Shown piece after piece: positions 1 to 14,574 of a stretch of DNA of 64,000 nt. The stretch spans positions 806,001 through 870,000 of the forward strand of contig NW_027490182.1 of NCBI RefSeq assembly GCF_050948175.1, written 5' to 3'. Each line of letters begins with the position of its first letter. The first letter of the stretch is position 1. Position numbers and translations under genes: made by a program. This DNA comes from Xylocopa sonorina (lineage: Eukaryota > Arthropoda > Insecta > Hymenoptera > Apidae). The notes beneath the pieces are model-generated. The model did not search any database and had not been told where the DNA came from. It worked only from the letters and a program-made list of their open reading frames with translations.

Positions 1-278
1 AAGAGAGATGCGATATCGCGTTTTAAGAAGCCTTAGAACTCTATGGCCTCGATGCGGAGATATCTGCAAACGCTATTTCCTAGCATGGAGGTGTCGCACT
101 TAAATTCTTTTGAAGTGAATACGAGGTATACATGACACCTTGGCAATGAATATTATATCATATCACGAAACATATAAATGAGATGCGATATCGCGATTTA
201 AGTAACATTAGAACTCTATTGCTACGATACGTAGACATCTGCAAACGCTATTACCTAGCAAGCAATAGTCGCATTTAC

Positions 279-3200
279 ATTCTGTTGAAGTGGATACGAG
301 GTATACATGACACTTCGCAATGTATATTATATCTTGTCACGAAATATAGAAATGAGATGCGATATCGCGATTTAAGTAGCATTAGAAATCTATTGTTTAC
401 GATTCGTTGACATCTGAATACTCAATTTCCTAGCAAGGAAGTGTCGCATATACATTCGTTTGGAGTGAATACGAGGAATACATGACACTTCGCAATGAAT
501 ATTATATCTTATCATGAAGCATAGAAATGAGTTGCGATATCGCGTTTTGAGAAGCACTATAACTCTATTGCTACGATACGTAGGCATCTGCAAACGCTAT
601 TTTCCTAGCCAGGAGTAGTCGCATTACATTCTTTTGAAGTGAATACGAGGTATACACGGCACTTCACAATGAATATTATATCTTATCATGAAACACATAA
701 GTGAGGTGCGATATCGCGTTTTAAGAAGCATTAGAAATCTATTGCTACGATACGTAGACATCTGCAAACGCTATTTCCTAGCAAGCAATAGTCGCATTTT
801 ACATTCTTTTGAAGTGAATGCGAGGTATGCATGACACTTCGCAATGAATATTATATTACTTATCGCGAAACATACAAATGAGATGAGATATTGCGATTTA
901 GGTAGCATTAGAACTCTATTGCTACGATACGTAGACATCTGAATACGCTATTTCCTAGCAACGAAATGTCGCATTTACATTCGTTTGGTGTGAATACGAG
1001 GTATACATGACGCTTAGCAATCAATATTATATCTTTACATGATGCATAGAAATGAGATGCGATATCGCGTTTTGAGAAGCACTACAACTCTATTGCTACG
1101 ATACGTAGACATCTGCAAACGCTCTTTCCTTGCAAGCAAGAGTCGCATTTACATCTTTTGAAGTGAATACGAGGGTATACATGACATTTCGCAATGAATA
1201 TTATATCCTATCATGAAACACAGGAGTGAGATGCGATATCGCGTTTTAAGAAGCATTAGATCTCTATTGCCTCGACGCGTAGACATCTGCAGACGTTATT
1301 TCCTAGGATGGAAGTGTCGCATTTACATTCGTTTGTAGTGAAGACGAGGTGTACATGACACTTCGCAATGAATATTACATATTATCAAGCAACATAGAAC
1401 TGAGATGCGATATCGCGATTTAAGTAGCATTAGAACTCTATTGCTACGATACGTAGACATCTTAATACGCTATTTCCTAGGAAGGAAGTGTCGCATTTAC
1501 ATTCGTTTGGTAGTGAATACGAGGTATACGTGACATTTCGCAATGAATATTATATCTTATCACGAAACATAGGAATGAAATGCGACATCTCGTTTTAAGA
1601 AGCATTAGGACTCTTTTGCTACGATACGTAGACATCTGCAAACGATATTCCCAAGGATGGAAACGTCGCATTTACATTCTTTTGAAGTGAATGCGAGGTA
1701 TACATGACACTTCGCAATGAATATTATATCTTATCACGAAACATATAAATGGGATGCGATATCGCGATTTAAGTAGCATTAGAACACTATTCCTACGATA
1801 CGTAGACATCTGCAAACGCTATTTCCTAGCAAGCAATGGTCGCACTTACATTCTTCTGGAGTGAATACGAGGTATACATGACACTTCGCAATGAACATTA
1901 TATCTTATTACAACACATATAAATGAGATGCGATATCGCGATTTAAGTAGCATTAGAACTCTATTGCTACGATACGCAAACATCTGCATACGCTCTTTCC
2001 TAGCAAGGAAGATTCGCATTTACATTCTTTTGAAGTGAATACGAGGTATACATGACACTCCGCAATGAACATTATATCTTATCATGTAACATAGAAGTGA
2101 GATGCGATATCGCGTTTTAAGAAGCATTAGAACCCTATGGCCTCGATGCGGAGACATCTGAATACGCTATTTCCTAGCAAGGAAGTGTCGCATTTACATT
2201 CGTTTGGAGTGAATAGAAGGTATGCATGACACTTTGCAATGAATATTATATCTTATCACGAAACATAGAAATGAAATGCGACATCTCGTTTTAAGAAGCA
2301 TTAGGAATCTATTGCCTCAATGCGGAGATATCTGTAAGGGCTATTTCCTAGCATGGAAATGTCGCACTTAGATTCTTTTGAAGTGAATTCGAGGTATACA
2401 TGACACTTTGGAATGAACATTATATCTTATCACGAAACGTAGAAATGTGATGCGATATCGCGATTTAAGTAGCATTAGAACTCTATTGCTACGATACGTA
2501 GACATCTGAATACGCTATTTCCTATCAAGGAAATGTCGCATTTAAATACGTTTGGAGTAAATACGAGGTATACATGACGCTTCGCAAACAATATTATATC
2601 TTATCATGAAGCATAGAAATGGGATGCGATATCGCGTTTTGAGAAACATTAGAACTCTATTGCTACGATACGTAGGCATCTGCAAACGCTATTTCCTAGC
2701 AAGAAATAGTCGCATTTACATTCTGTTGAAGTGGATACGAGGTATACATGACACTTCGCAATGTATATTATATCTTGTCACGAAATATAGAAATGAGATG
2801 CGATATCGCGATTTAAGTAGCATTAGAAATCTATTGTTACGATTCGTTGACATCTGAATACTCTATTTCCTAGCAAGGAAGTGTCGCATATACATTCGTT
2901 TGGAGTGAATACGAGGAATACATGACACTTCGCAATGAATATTATATCTTATCATGAAGCATAGAAATGAGTTGCGATATCGCGTTTTGAGAAGCACTAT
3001 AACTCTATTGCTACGATACGTAGGCATCTGCAAACGCTATTTCCTAGCCAGGAGTAGTCGCATTTACATTCTTTTGAAGTGAATACGAGGTATACACGGC
3101 ACTTCACAATGAATATTATATCTTATCATGAAACACATAAGTGAGGTGCGATATCGCGTTTTAAGAAGCATTAGAAATCTATTGCTACGATACGTAGACA

Positions 3201-3970
3201 TCTGCAAACGCTATTTCCTAGCAAGCAATAGTCGCATTTACATTCTTTTGAAGTGAATGCGAGGTATGCATGACACTTCGCAATGAATATTATATCTTAT
3301 CGCGAAACATACAAATGAGATGAGATATTGCGATTTAGGTAGCATTAGAACTCTATTGCTACGATAGGTAGACATCTGAATACGCTATTTCCTAGCAACG
3401 AAATGTCGCATTTACATTCGTTTGGTGTGAATACGAGGTATACATGACGCTTAGCAATCAATATTATATCTTTACATGATGCATAGAAATGAGATGCGAT
3501 ATCGCGTTTTGAGAAGCACTACAACTCTATTGCTACGATACGTAGACATCTGCAAACGCTCTTTCCTTGCAAGCAAGAGTCGCATTTACATTCTTTTGAA
3601 GTGAATACGAGGTATACATGACATTTCGCAATGAATATTATATCCTATCATGAAACACAGGAGTGAGATGCGATATCGCGTTTTAAGAAGCATTAGATCT
3701 CTATTGCCTCGACGCGTAGACATCTGCAGACGTTATTTCCTAGGATGGAAGTGTCGCATTTACATTCGTTTGAAGTGAAGACGAGGTGTACATGACACTT
3801 CGCAATGAATATTACATATTATCAAGCAACATAGAACTGAGATGCGATATCGCGATTTAAGTAGCATTAGAACTCTATTGCTACGATACGTAGACATCTT
3901 AATACGCTATTTCCTAGGAAGGAAGTGTCGCATTTACATTCGTTTGGTAGTGAATACGAGGTATACATAA
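279..3970 (+). repeat. Large direct duplication within satellite (spacing about 2440 bp)
   Basis: The segment of about 279-1530 is repeated almost exactly at about 2720-3970. Both copies carry the same private variants: TCTGTTGAAGTGGATACGAG at the start, a monomer with GATTCGTTGACATCTGAATAC, a CACTACAACTC monomer, and CGTTTGGTAGTGAATACGAG at the end. The spacing of 2437-2441 bp equals 14 monomers, as expected from unequal exchange in register. The first copy has a few extra single-base insertions. Confidence 0.8.
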
Positions 3971-4059
3971 CACTTCGCAATGAATATTATATCTTATCAC
4001 AAAACATAGAAATGAAATGCGACATCTCGGTTTAAGAAGCATTAGGACTCTCTTGCTAC

Positions 4060-6640
4060 GATACGTAGACATCTGCAAAGGCTATTTCCTAGGATGGAAA
4101 CGACGCATTTACATTCTTTTGAAGGGAATACGAGGTATACATGACACTTCGCAATGAGTGTTATATCTTATCACGAAACATATAAATGAGAAGCGATATC
4201 GCGATTTAAGTAGCATTAGAATTCTATTGCTACGATATGTAGGCACCTGCAAACGCCATTTCCTAGAAAGGAATAGTCGCATTTACATTCTTCTGAAGTG
4301 AATACGATGTATACATGACACTTCGCAATGAATATTATATCTTATCACGAAATATAGAAAAGAGATTCGATATCGCCATTTTTGTAGCATTAGAAATCTA
4401 TTGCTACGATACGTAGACATCTGAATACGCTATTTCCTAGCAACGAAATGTCGCATTTACATTCGTTTGGAGTGAATACGAGGTATACATGACACTTCGC
4501 AATGAATATTATATCTTATCATGAAGCATAGAAATGAGATGCGATATCGCGTTTTGAGAAGCACAACAACACTATTGCTACGATACGTAGACATCTGCAA
4601 ACGCTATTTCCTAGCAAGCAATAGTCGCATTTACATTCTTTTGAAGTGAATACGAGGTGTACATGACACTTCGCAATGAATATTATATCATATCATGAAA
4701 CATAAAAGTGAGGTGCGATATCGCGTTATAAGAAGCATTAGAACTCTATTGCTGCGATACGTTGAAATCTGCAAACGCTATTTCCTAGCAAGCAATAGTC
4801 GCATTTACACTCGTTTGAAGTGAATACGAGGTGAACATGACAGTTCGCAATGAATATTATATCTTATCACGAAACATAGAAATGAGATGTGATATCGCGA
4901 TATAAGTAGCATTACAACGCTATTGCTACGATACGTAGACATCTGCAAAGGCTACTTCCTAGGATGGAAACGTCGCATTTACATTCTTTTGAAGGGAATA
5001 CGAGGTATACATGACACTTCGCAATGAGTGTTATATCTTATCACGAAATATATAAATGAGATGCGATATCGCGATTTAAGTAGCATTAGAATTCTATTGC
5101 TACGATATGTAGGCACCTGCAAACGCTATTTCCTAGAAAGGAATAGTCGCATTTACATTCGTTTGGAGTGAATACGAGTCATACATGACACTGCGCAATG
5201 AATATTATATCTTATCATGAAACATAGAAGTGAGGTGCGGTATCGCGTTTTAAGAAGCATTAGAACTCTATGGCCTCGATGCGGAGACATCTGCAAACGC
5301 TATTTCCTAGCAAGGAAGTGTCGCATTTACATTTGTTTGGAGTGAATACGAGGTATACATAACACTTCGCAATGAATATTATATCTTATCACAAAACATA
5401 GAAATGAAATGCGACATCTCGGTTTAAGAAGCATTAGGACTCTCTTGCTACGATACGTAGACATCTGCAAAGGCTATTTCCTAGCAAGCAATAGTCGCAT
5501 TTACACTCGTTTGAAGTGAATACGAGGTGTACATGACAGTTCGCAATGAATATTATATCTTATCACGAAACATAGAAATGAGATGTGATATCGCGATATA
5601 AGTAGCATTACAACGCTATTGCTACGATACGTAGACATCTGCAGACGCTATTTCCTAGCAAGAAATAGTCGCATTTACATTCTTTTGAATTGAATACGAG
5701 GTGTACATGACACTTCGCAATGAATATTATATCTTATCATGAAACATAGAAGTGAGGTGCGATATCGCGTTCTAAGAACCATTAGGACTCTTTTGCTACG
5801 ATACGTAGACATCTGCAAAGGCTATTTCCTAGCATGGAAACGTCGCATTTACATTCTTTTGAAGGGAATACGAGGTATACATGACACTTCGCAATGAGTG
5901 TTATATCTTATCACGAAACATATAAATGAGATGCGACATCGCGATTTAAGTAGCATTAGAATTCTATTGCTACGATATGTAGGCACCTGCAAACGCTATT
6001 TCCTAGAAAGGAATAGTCGCATTTACATTCGTTTGGAGTGAATACGAGTCATACATGACACTGCGCAATGAATATTATATCTTATCATGAAACATAGAAG
6101 TGAGGTGCGGTATCGCGTTTTAAGAAGCATTAGAACTCTATGGCCTCGATGCGGAGACATCTGCAAACGCTATTTCCTAGCAAGGAAGTGTCGCATTTAC
6201 ATTTGTTTGGAGTGAATACGAGGTATACATAACACTTCGCAATGAATATTATATCTTATCACAAAACATAGAAATGAAATGCGACATCTCGGTTTAAGAA
6301 GCATTAGGACTCTCTTGCTGCGATACGTAGACATCTGCAAAGGCTATTTCCTAGGATGGAAACGACGCATTTACATTCTTTTGAAGGGAATACGAGGTAT
6401 ACATGACACTTCGCAATGAGTGTTATATCTTATCACGAAACATATAAATGAGATGCGATATCGCGATTTAAGTAGCATTAGAATTCTATTGCTACGATAT
6501 GTAGGCACCTGCAAACGCTATTTCCTAGAAAGGAATAGTCGCATTTACATTCTTCTGAAGTGAATACGAGGTATACATGACACTTCGCAATGAATATTAT
6601 ATCTTATCACGAAATATTGAAAAGAGATGCGATATCGCCA
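4060..6640 (+). repeat. 5-monomer (870 bp) higher-order repeat
   Basis: The marker GAAGGGAATACGAGG, a variant of the usual GAAGTGAATACGAGG, occurs at 4121, 4991, 5861 and 6383. The spacings are 870, 870 and 522 bp, that is 5, 5 and 3 monomers. Neighbouring private variants (GAGTGTTATATC, GATATGTAGGCACCTGC, CTAGAAAGGAATAGTCGC) travel with the marker, so these are copied multi-monomer units and not independent mutations. The last unit is shortened by two monomers. Confidence 0.75.
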
Positions 6641-9600
6641 TTTTAGTAGCATTAGAAATCTATTGCTACGATACGTAGACATCTGAATACGCTATTTCCT
6701 AGCAACGAAATGTCGCATTTACATTCGTTTGGAGCGAATACGAGGTATACATGACACTTCGCTATGAATATTATATCTTATCATGAAGCATAGAAATGAG
6801 ATGCGATATCGCGTTTTGAGAAGCACAACAACACTATTGCTACGATGCGTAGGCATCTGCAAACGCTATTTCCTAGCAAGGAGTGGTCGCATTTACATTC
6901 TTTTGAAGTGAATACGAGGTATACATGACACTACGCAATGAATATTATATCTTATCATGAAACATAGAAGTCAGATGCGATATTGCGTTTTAAGAAGCAT
7001 TAGATCCCTATTGCCTCGATGCGCAGATATCTGCAAACGCTATTACCTAGCATGGAAGTGTCGCATTTATATTCTTTTGAAGTGAATTCGAGGTATACAT
7101 GACACTTCGGAATGAATATTATAACTTATCACGAATCATAGATTTGAGATGCGATATCGCGATCTAAGAAGCATTAGAACTCTATTGCTACGATACGTTG
7201 GCATCTGCAAACGCTATTTCCTAGCAAGCAATAGTGCATTTACAGTCTTTTGAAGTGAATTGGAGGTATACATGACACTTCGGAATGAATTTTATAACTT
7301 ATCACGAATCATAGATTTGAGATGCGATATCGCGATCTAAGAAGCATTAGAACTCTATTGCTACGATACGCTGGCATCTGCAAACGCTATTTCCTAGCAA
7401 GCAATAGTCGCATTTACAGTCTTCTGAAGTGAATACGAGGTATGCATGACACTTCGCAATGAATATTATATCTTATCACGAAACATAGAAATGAGATGCG
7501 ATATCGCGATCTAAGGAGCATTAGAACTCTATTGCTACGATACGTAGGCATCTGCAAACGCTATTTCCTAGAAGGGAAGATTCGCATTTACATTCTTTTG
7601 AAGTGAATACGAGGTATACATGGCACTTCGCAAAGAACATTATATCTTATCACGAAACATAGAAATGTGTTGAGATATCGCGATTTAAGTAGCATTAGAA
7701 CTCTGTTGCTGCGATACGTAGAAATCTGCAAACGCTATTTCCTAGCTAGCAATAGTCGCATTTACACTCGTTTGAAGTGAATACGAGGTGTACATGCCAG
7801 TTCGCAATGAATATTATATCTTATCACGAAACATAGAAATGAGATGTGATATCGCGATATAAGTAGCATTTCAACGCTATTGCTACGATACGCAGACATC
7901 TGCAAACGCTATTTCCTAGCAAGCAATAGTCGCATTTACATTCTTTTGAAGTGAATACGAGGTTTACATGACACTTCGCAATGAATATTATATCTTATCA
8001 TGTAACATAGAAGTCAGATGCGATATCGCGTTTTAAGAAGCATTAGATCCCTATTGCCTCGATGCGCAGATACTGCAAACGCTATTACCTAGCATGGAAG
8101 TGTCGCATTTATATTCTTTTGAAGTGAATTCGAGGTATACATGACACTTCGGAATGAATAATATAACTTATCACGAATCATAGATTTGAGATGCGATATC
8201 GCGATCTAAGAAGCATTAGTACTCTATTGCTACGATACGTTGGCATCTGCAAACGCTATTTCCTAGCAAGCAATAGTCGCATTTACAGTCTTTTGAAGTG
8301 AATACGAGGTATGCATGACACTTCGCAATGAATATAATATCTTATCACGAAACATAGAAATGAGATGCGATGTCGCGATTTAAGTAGCATTAGAACTCTA
8401 TTGCTACGATACGTAGACATCTGCGAACGCTATTTCCTAGGATGGAAACGTCGCATTTGCATTCTCTTGAAGAGAATACGAGGTATGCATGACACTTCGC
8501 AATGAACATTATATCTTATCATGTAACATAAAAGTGATATGCGATATCGCGATTTAAGTAGCATTAGAACGCTATTGCTACGATACGTAGACATCTGCAA
8601 ACGCTATTTCCTAGCGAGGAATAGTCGGATTTACATTCTTTTGAAGTGAATACGAGGTATACCTGACACTTCGCAATGAATATTATATCTTATCACGAAA
8701 CATAGAAATGAGATGCGAAATCGCGATTTATGTAGTATCAGAAATCTATTGCTACGATACGTAGGCATCTGCAAACGCTATGCCCTAGCAAGGAATAGTC
8801 TCATTTACATTCTTTTGATGTGAATACGAGGTATACATGACACTTCGCAATGAATATTATATCTTATAATGAAACATACAAATGAGATGCGATATCGCGA
8901 TTTAAGTAGCATTAGAACTCTATTGCTACGATACGTACACACCTGAATACGCTATTTCCTAGTATGGAAGTGTCGCACTATCATTCTTTTGTAGTGAATG
9001 CGAGGTATACATGACACTTCGCAATGAATATTATATCTTATCACGAAACATAGAAATGAAATGCGACATCTCGTTTTAAGAATCATTAGGACTCTATTGC
9101 TACGATACGTAGACATCTGCGAACGCTATTTCCTAGGATGGAAACGTCGCATTTGCATTCTCTTGAAGAGAATACGAGGTATACATGACACTTCGCAATG
9201 AACATTATATCTTATCATGTAACATAAAAGTGAGATGCGATATCGCGTTTTAAGAAGCATTTGAACCCTACTGCCTCGATGCGGAGATATCTGTAAAGGC
9301 TATTTCCTAGCATGGAAATGTCGCACTTACATTCTCTTCAAGTGAATACGAGGTATACATGACACTTTGCAATGAAAATTATATCTTATCATGTAACATA
9401 GTAGAGAGATGTGATATCGCGTTTTAAGAAGCATTAGATCCCTATTGCCTCGATGCGCAGATATCTGCAAACGCTATTTCCTACAACGGAAGTGTCGCAT
9501 TTACATTCTTTTGAAGGGAGTTCGAGGTATAGATGAAACTTGGCAAAGAACATTATATCCTATCACGAAACATAGAAGAGAGATGCGATATCGAGTTTTA

Positions 9601-12600
9601 AGTAGCATTAGAACTCTATTGCTACGATACGTAGACATCTGAAAACGCCATTTCCTAGGAAGGAAGTGTCGCATTTACATTCGTTTGGAGAGAATACGAG
9701 GTATACATTACACTTCGCAATGCATTTTATATCTTTTCATGAAACATAGAAGAGAGATGCGATATCGCGTTCTAAGAAGCATTAGAACTCTATGGCCTCG
9801 ATGCGGAGACATTTGCAGACGCTATTTCCTAGCATCGAAGTGTCGCATTTGCATTCTTTTGAAGTGAATACGAGGTGTACATGACACTTCGCAATGAATA
9901 TCATATCTTATCACGAAACGTAGAAATGAGTTGCAATATCGCGATTTAAGTAGCACTAGAACTCTATTGCTACGATACGTGGACATCTGAATACGCTATT
10001 TCCTAGCAAGGAAGTGTCGCATTTACAATCGTTTGGAGTGTTTGCGAGGTATACATGACACGTCGCAATGAATATTATATCTTATCACGAAACATAGAAA
10101 TGAGAAGCGATATCGCGACTTAAGTTGCATTAGAACTCTATTGCTACGATACGTAGACATCTGAAGACGCCATTTCCTAGCAAGGAAGTGTCGCATTTAC
10201 ATTCGTTTGGAGAGAATACTAGGTATACATGACACTTCGCAATGAATATTATATCTTATCATGAAGCATAGAAATGAGATGCGATATCGCGTTTTGAGAA
10301 GCATTAGAACACAATTGCTACGATACGTAGACATCTGCAAACGCTATTTCCTAGCATGGAAGTGTCGCATTTACATTCTTTTGAAGTGAATACGAGATAT
10401 ACATGACACTTCGCAATGAATATTATATCTTATCATGAAACATAGAAGTGAGATGCGTTATCGCGTTTTAAGAAGCACTAGAACTCTATTGCTACGATAC
10501 GTTGACATCTGCAAACAATATTTCCTAGCATGTAAGTGTCGCATTTACATTCTTTTGAAGTGAATACGAGCTATACATAACACTCGACAATGAATATTAT
10601 ATCTTCTCATGAAACATAGAAGTGAGATGCGATATCGCGTTTTAAGAAGCATTAGAAATCTATTGCTACGATACGCAGACATCTGCAAACAATATTTCCT
10701 AGCAAGGAAGTGTCGCATTTACATTCTTCTGAAGTGATTACGGGGTATACATGGCACTTCACAATGAATATTATATCTTATCATGAAACATAGAAGTGAG
10801 ATGCGATATCGCGTTTTAAGAAGCATTAGAACTGTATTGCTACTATACGTAGACACCTGCATACGCTATTTCCTAGCATGGAAGTGTCGCATTTACATTC
10901 TTTTGAAGTGAATACGAGGTATACATAACACTCTACAATGAATATTATATCTTATCACGAAACATAGGAATGAAATGCGACATCTCGTTTTAAGAAGCGT
11001 TAAAACTCTAATGCTACGATACGTAGACATCTGGAAACGCTATTTCCTAGCATGTAAGTGTCGCATTTACATTCTTTTGAAGTGAGTACGAGGTATACAT
11101 GACACTTCGCAATGAATATTATATCTTATCATGTAACATAGAAGCGAGATGCAATATCGCGTTTTAAGAAGCATCAGAATCCTATTGCTACGATACGTAG
11201 ACATCTGCAAACAATATTTCCTAGCAAGGAAGTGTCGCATTTACATTCATTTGAAGTGTAGACGAGGAGTACTCAACACTTCGCATCGAATCTTATATCT
11301 CATCATGAAACATAGAAATGTGATGCGACATCTCGTTTTAAGAAGCATTAGAACTCTATTGTTTCGATACGTAGTCATCTGCAAACGCTATTTCCTCGCA
11401 TGGAAGTGTCGCATTTACATATTTTTGAAGTGAATACGAGGTATACATGACACTTAGCAATGAATATTATATCTTCTCATGAAACATAGAAATGTGATGT
11501 GATATCGCGATTTAAGTAGCATTAGAACACTATTGCTTCGATACGTAGACATCTGCAAACGCTATCTCCTAGCAAGGTAGAGCCGCATTTACATTCTTTT
11601 GAAGTGAATACGAGGTATACGTGACACTTCGCAATAAATATTATATCTTATCATGAAACAGAGAAATGAGATGCGATATCGCGTTTTAAGAAGCGACAGA
11701 ACTCTATTGCTACGATACGTAGACATCTGCAAACGCTATTTCCTAGCAAGGTCGTGCCGCATTTACATTCTTTTGAAGTAAATACGAGGTATACATGACA
11801 CTTCGCAATGAATATTATTTCTTATCATGACAAATAGAAATGTGATGCGATATCGCGTTTTAAGAAGCGTTAGAAATCTATTGCTACGATACGTAGACAT
11901 TTGCAAACGCTATTAAATAGCAAGGAAGCGTCGCATTTACGATCTTTGCGGTGAATACGGGGTGTACATATCACTCCACAATGAATATTATATCTTATCA
12001 TAAAACATAGAAATGTGATGCGATATCGCTATTTAAAAAGCATTAGAACTCCACTGCTACGATACGTAGACATCTGCAAGCGCAATTTAATCGCAAGGAA
12101 GTTACGCATTTACATTCTCTTGAAGCGAATACGAGGTATACATGACACATCGGAATGAATATTTTATCTCATCATGAAACATAGAAATGTGATGCGACAT
12201 CTCGTTTTAAGAAGCATTAGAACTCTATTGTTTCGATACGTAGTCATCTGCAAACGCTAGTTCCTAGCAAGGAAGTGTCGCATTTGCATTCTTTTGGTGT
12301 GAATACGAGGTATACATGACACTTCGCAATGAATATTATATCTTATCATGAAACGTAGAAGTGATATGCGATATCGCGTTTTAAGAGGCATTAGAACTCC
12401 ATTGCTACTATACGTAGACATCTGCAAGCGCTATTTAATCGCAAGGAAGTTTCGCATTTACATTCTCTTGAAGCGAATACGAGGTATACATGACACTTCG
12501 CAATGAATATTTTATCTCATCATGAAACAGAGAAATGTGGTGCGACATCTCGCTTTAGGAATCATTAGAACTCTATTGCTTCGATACGTAGACATCTGGA

Positions 12601-13006
12601 AACGCTATTTCCTAGCAAGGTAGAGCCGCATTTACAGTCTTTTGTAGTGAATACGAGGTACACATAATACTTCGCAATGGATATTATATCTTATCATGAA
12701 ACATAGAAATGAGATGCGATATCTCGATATAAGAAGCATTAGAACTCTATTGCTTCGATACGTAGACATCTGCAAACGCTATTTCCTAGCAAGGTAGAGC
12801 CGCATTTACATTCATTTGAAGTGTAGACGAGATATACATAACACTGCACAATGAATATTATATCTTATCATGAAACATAGAAATGAGATGCGATATGGCG
12901 ATTCAACAAGCATTAGAACTCTATTTCTTCGATACGTAGATATCTGCAAACCTTATTTCCTAGCAAGGAAGTGTCGCATTTACGTTCTTTTGAAGTGAAT
13001 ACGAGG

Positions 13007-14574
13007 TGTCACGTCCGGTGAAACAATTTTCCGTTGCTCCGGAGGCTTTACGACACGAGCCTATTTTTCGGTAATTCGGTCCGCGGGAACGCGTTAAGAC
13101 CGGGGCCGACAATTTCGGCTGACGCGACGCTAGCGAAAACACTCGCGATAATAAGGGAATGACCCTACCTTTCGATGACGTCTCTCTCGATTTGTACGTA
13201 GAAACGGCGTGGAGGATCGTTCGCTGGGATCGTAGCGGATTTCGTTCTGTTGGCTGCTACGGAAATCTCGATCAGTCGCCAGCGAAGAGGAGGACGGCGG
13301 TCGTAATTCAGCGATGATGCTGAATGTGACAGAATCGCCGTGATGCGTCGTGGTGTCTGAATCGGAAGCGTCGACGGTCGCTTCGGAAAGCGGCGTCTGG
13401 GCTGGTGCGAAGGCAGGTCGCTGGTATACGAGGACTCTCGGAACGCCCTCCAAATATTCACGCACAAGTGATCGTATGAAATTCTTCCTAGTCGCACGTC
13501 GCATTCTTCGCAAACCGGAAGCACGATTCATTCACCAGGTTTTTCTGTACTTTCGACTAAGATCTGAGGGATAAGCGGCGGTCTCAACGTCACAAAGCCG
13601 ATTTCTATACTTCTTCAATTTGATGAAGATCAACCCCAGTTGTATGGAAGAACCCGTGGAAGAATTCGTAGTTAAATGTAATGTTAAAAGTAGAACTAGT
13701 ATTATAAACACTTGATAAAATTAATGGATGTGGAAATAGTAGACTTGGTAAAAGAACTTGTACTTGGATATAGTAAAAGTAAAAATAAAATATATTCTAT
13801 GTTTAAAGTATACAAGAACTGGAATTATTCTAAGACTAAGACTAAGCTAAAATGGAAATAGAAATACGATGCCTGAACCCCACATTGAGGTGGCTAACGA
13901 TCTAGAACTAGAGGTTTCGACTCCTCGGTAGGAGATCTCGAGTCAGAGTGTGTGCTCTGGAGACGCATCTCTGACCTCCTCGGTTCGCGGGGCGCTACGG
14001 TCGCGGACGCTCGTGGTAGGGAGATCGCGGTCCCGCGAGTGTGGGACTCGCGTCTCGAGGCGGAGAGCGCGCGGTCCAACGAGTGGGGACTCGCGCGGCG
14101 CATGCCGCTGGCCGGACGCATCTTACTTAGTGTAACTTAGATCTAGGAATTCTTATATATGCTTCATGATTGGGTATGTATGTCCTAGCTTAGAAGTAAT
14201 ATATAGGTTCTAGCAGATCCTGTACCCGGAATTGGAAAAGACCCCATTCAGGTGATGGGCTGCGGCTACGTCTTCCTGCAGGACGGAATCCTCGGTGCGA
14301 GGGAGATAGGGCTGCCCGTCTTTGGTGCGGGCGAGGCAGGTATACTCGGTGGTGCGAGTGAGACACTGGTGCCCGGCACGAGCGAGACAGGTATACTCGG
14401 CAGTGCGAGTGAGGCAGCGGAACTCGGTGTGAGTGAGCGCGTGCAGGTATGCGCGCGCGAACACTTCCAGTTGCTGGATCTGCAGGCGAGATTGGCTGCA
14501 AGCATGCGTCCAGGTGTTGATGCTGGGGGGTGCGAGGAGGTTGATGGGTGGCAGGCGGTACGCCTGACGTCACA
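13007..14574 (-). mobile_element. LTR-like element, family S, copy 1 (inverted relative to copies 2 and 3)
   Basis: A 1.57-kb non-satellite block. Its ends on this strand are TGTCACGTCCGG and CCTGACGTCACA, which form imperfect inverted termini (10 of 12 positions agree), so it begins with TG and ends with CA like an LTR. It has no reverse transcriptase, integrase or transposase ORF. In its inferred sense (minus strand) it has a GC-rich region with a 51-bp minisatellite, then a TATATAAG box, a GC-rich stretch, an AT-rich stretch, and a 133-codon arginine-rich ORF (13130-13531) of unknown function. Satellite on the left is + and on the right is -, so it sits exactly at a polarity switch. A solo LTR is the best reading; a non-autonomous DNA element is the alternative. 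Confidence 0.65.
14151..14160 (-). promoter_or_regulatory. Putative LTR TATA box, family S copy 1
   Basis: On the minus strand this reads ATATATAAGA followed by ATTCCTAGATC. The same box is present in the other two family S copies. It lies between the GC-rich minisatellite region and a second GC-rich stretch, as a U3/R promoter would. Whether it is active is unknown. Confidence 0.35.

Larger units (their letters stand above)
1..13006 (+). repeat. 174-bp satellite array, + orientation (array 1)
   Basis: Tandem satellite of about 75 monomers of about 174 bp. I call + the strand on which each monomer reads GCGATATCGC, then AAGAAGCATTAGAACTC, CTACGATACGTAG, TTCCTAGCAAGGAA, GTCGCATTTACATTC and GAATATTATATCTTATCA. 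Monomers differ by substitutions and small indels but stay in register throughout. Larger duplications are nested inside: about 1.25 kb starting near 279 recurs about 2440 bp downstream, and 870-bp (5-monomer) periodicity runs from about 4.1 to 6.4 kb. From about 11.2 kb rightwards a variant with GTGTAGACGAG and CATAACACT replaces the core GTGAATACGAG and CATGACACT. ORFs of 60-94 codons here are chance products of the repeat. The size fits a nucleosome-scale centromeric or pericentromeric satellite, but function is not shown by sequence. Confidence 0.95.

Noticed and set aside
1..13006. CRISPR-like regular repeats
   Set aside because: The whole 174-bp period is conserved with no unique spacers, and the context is eukaryotic satellite.
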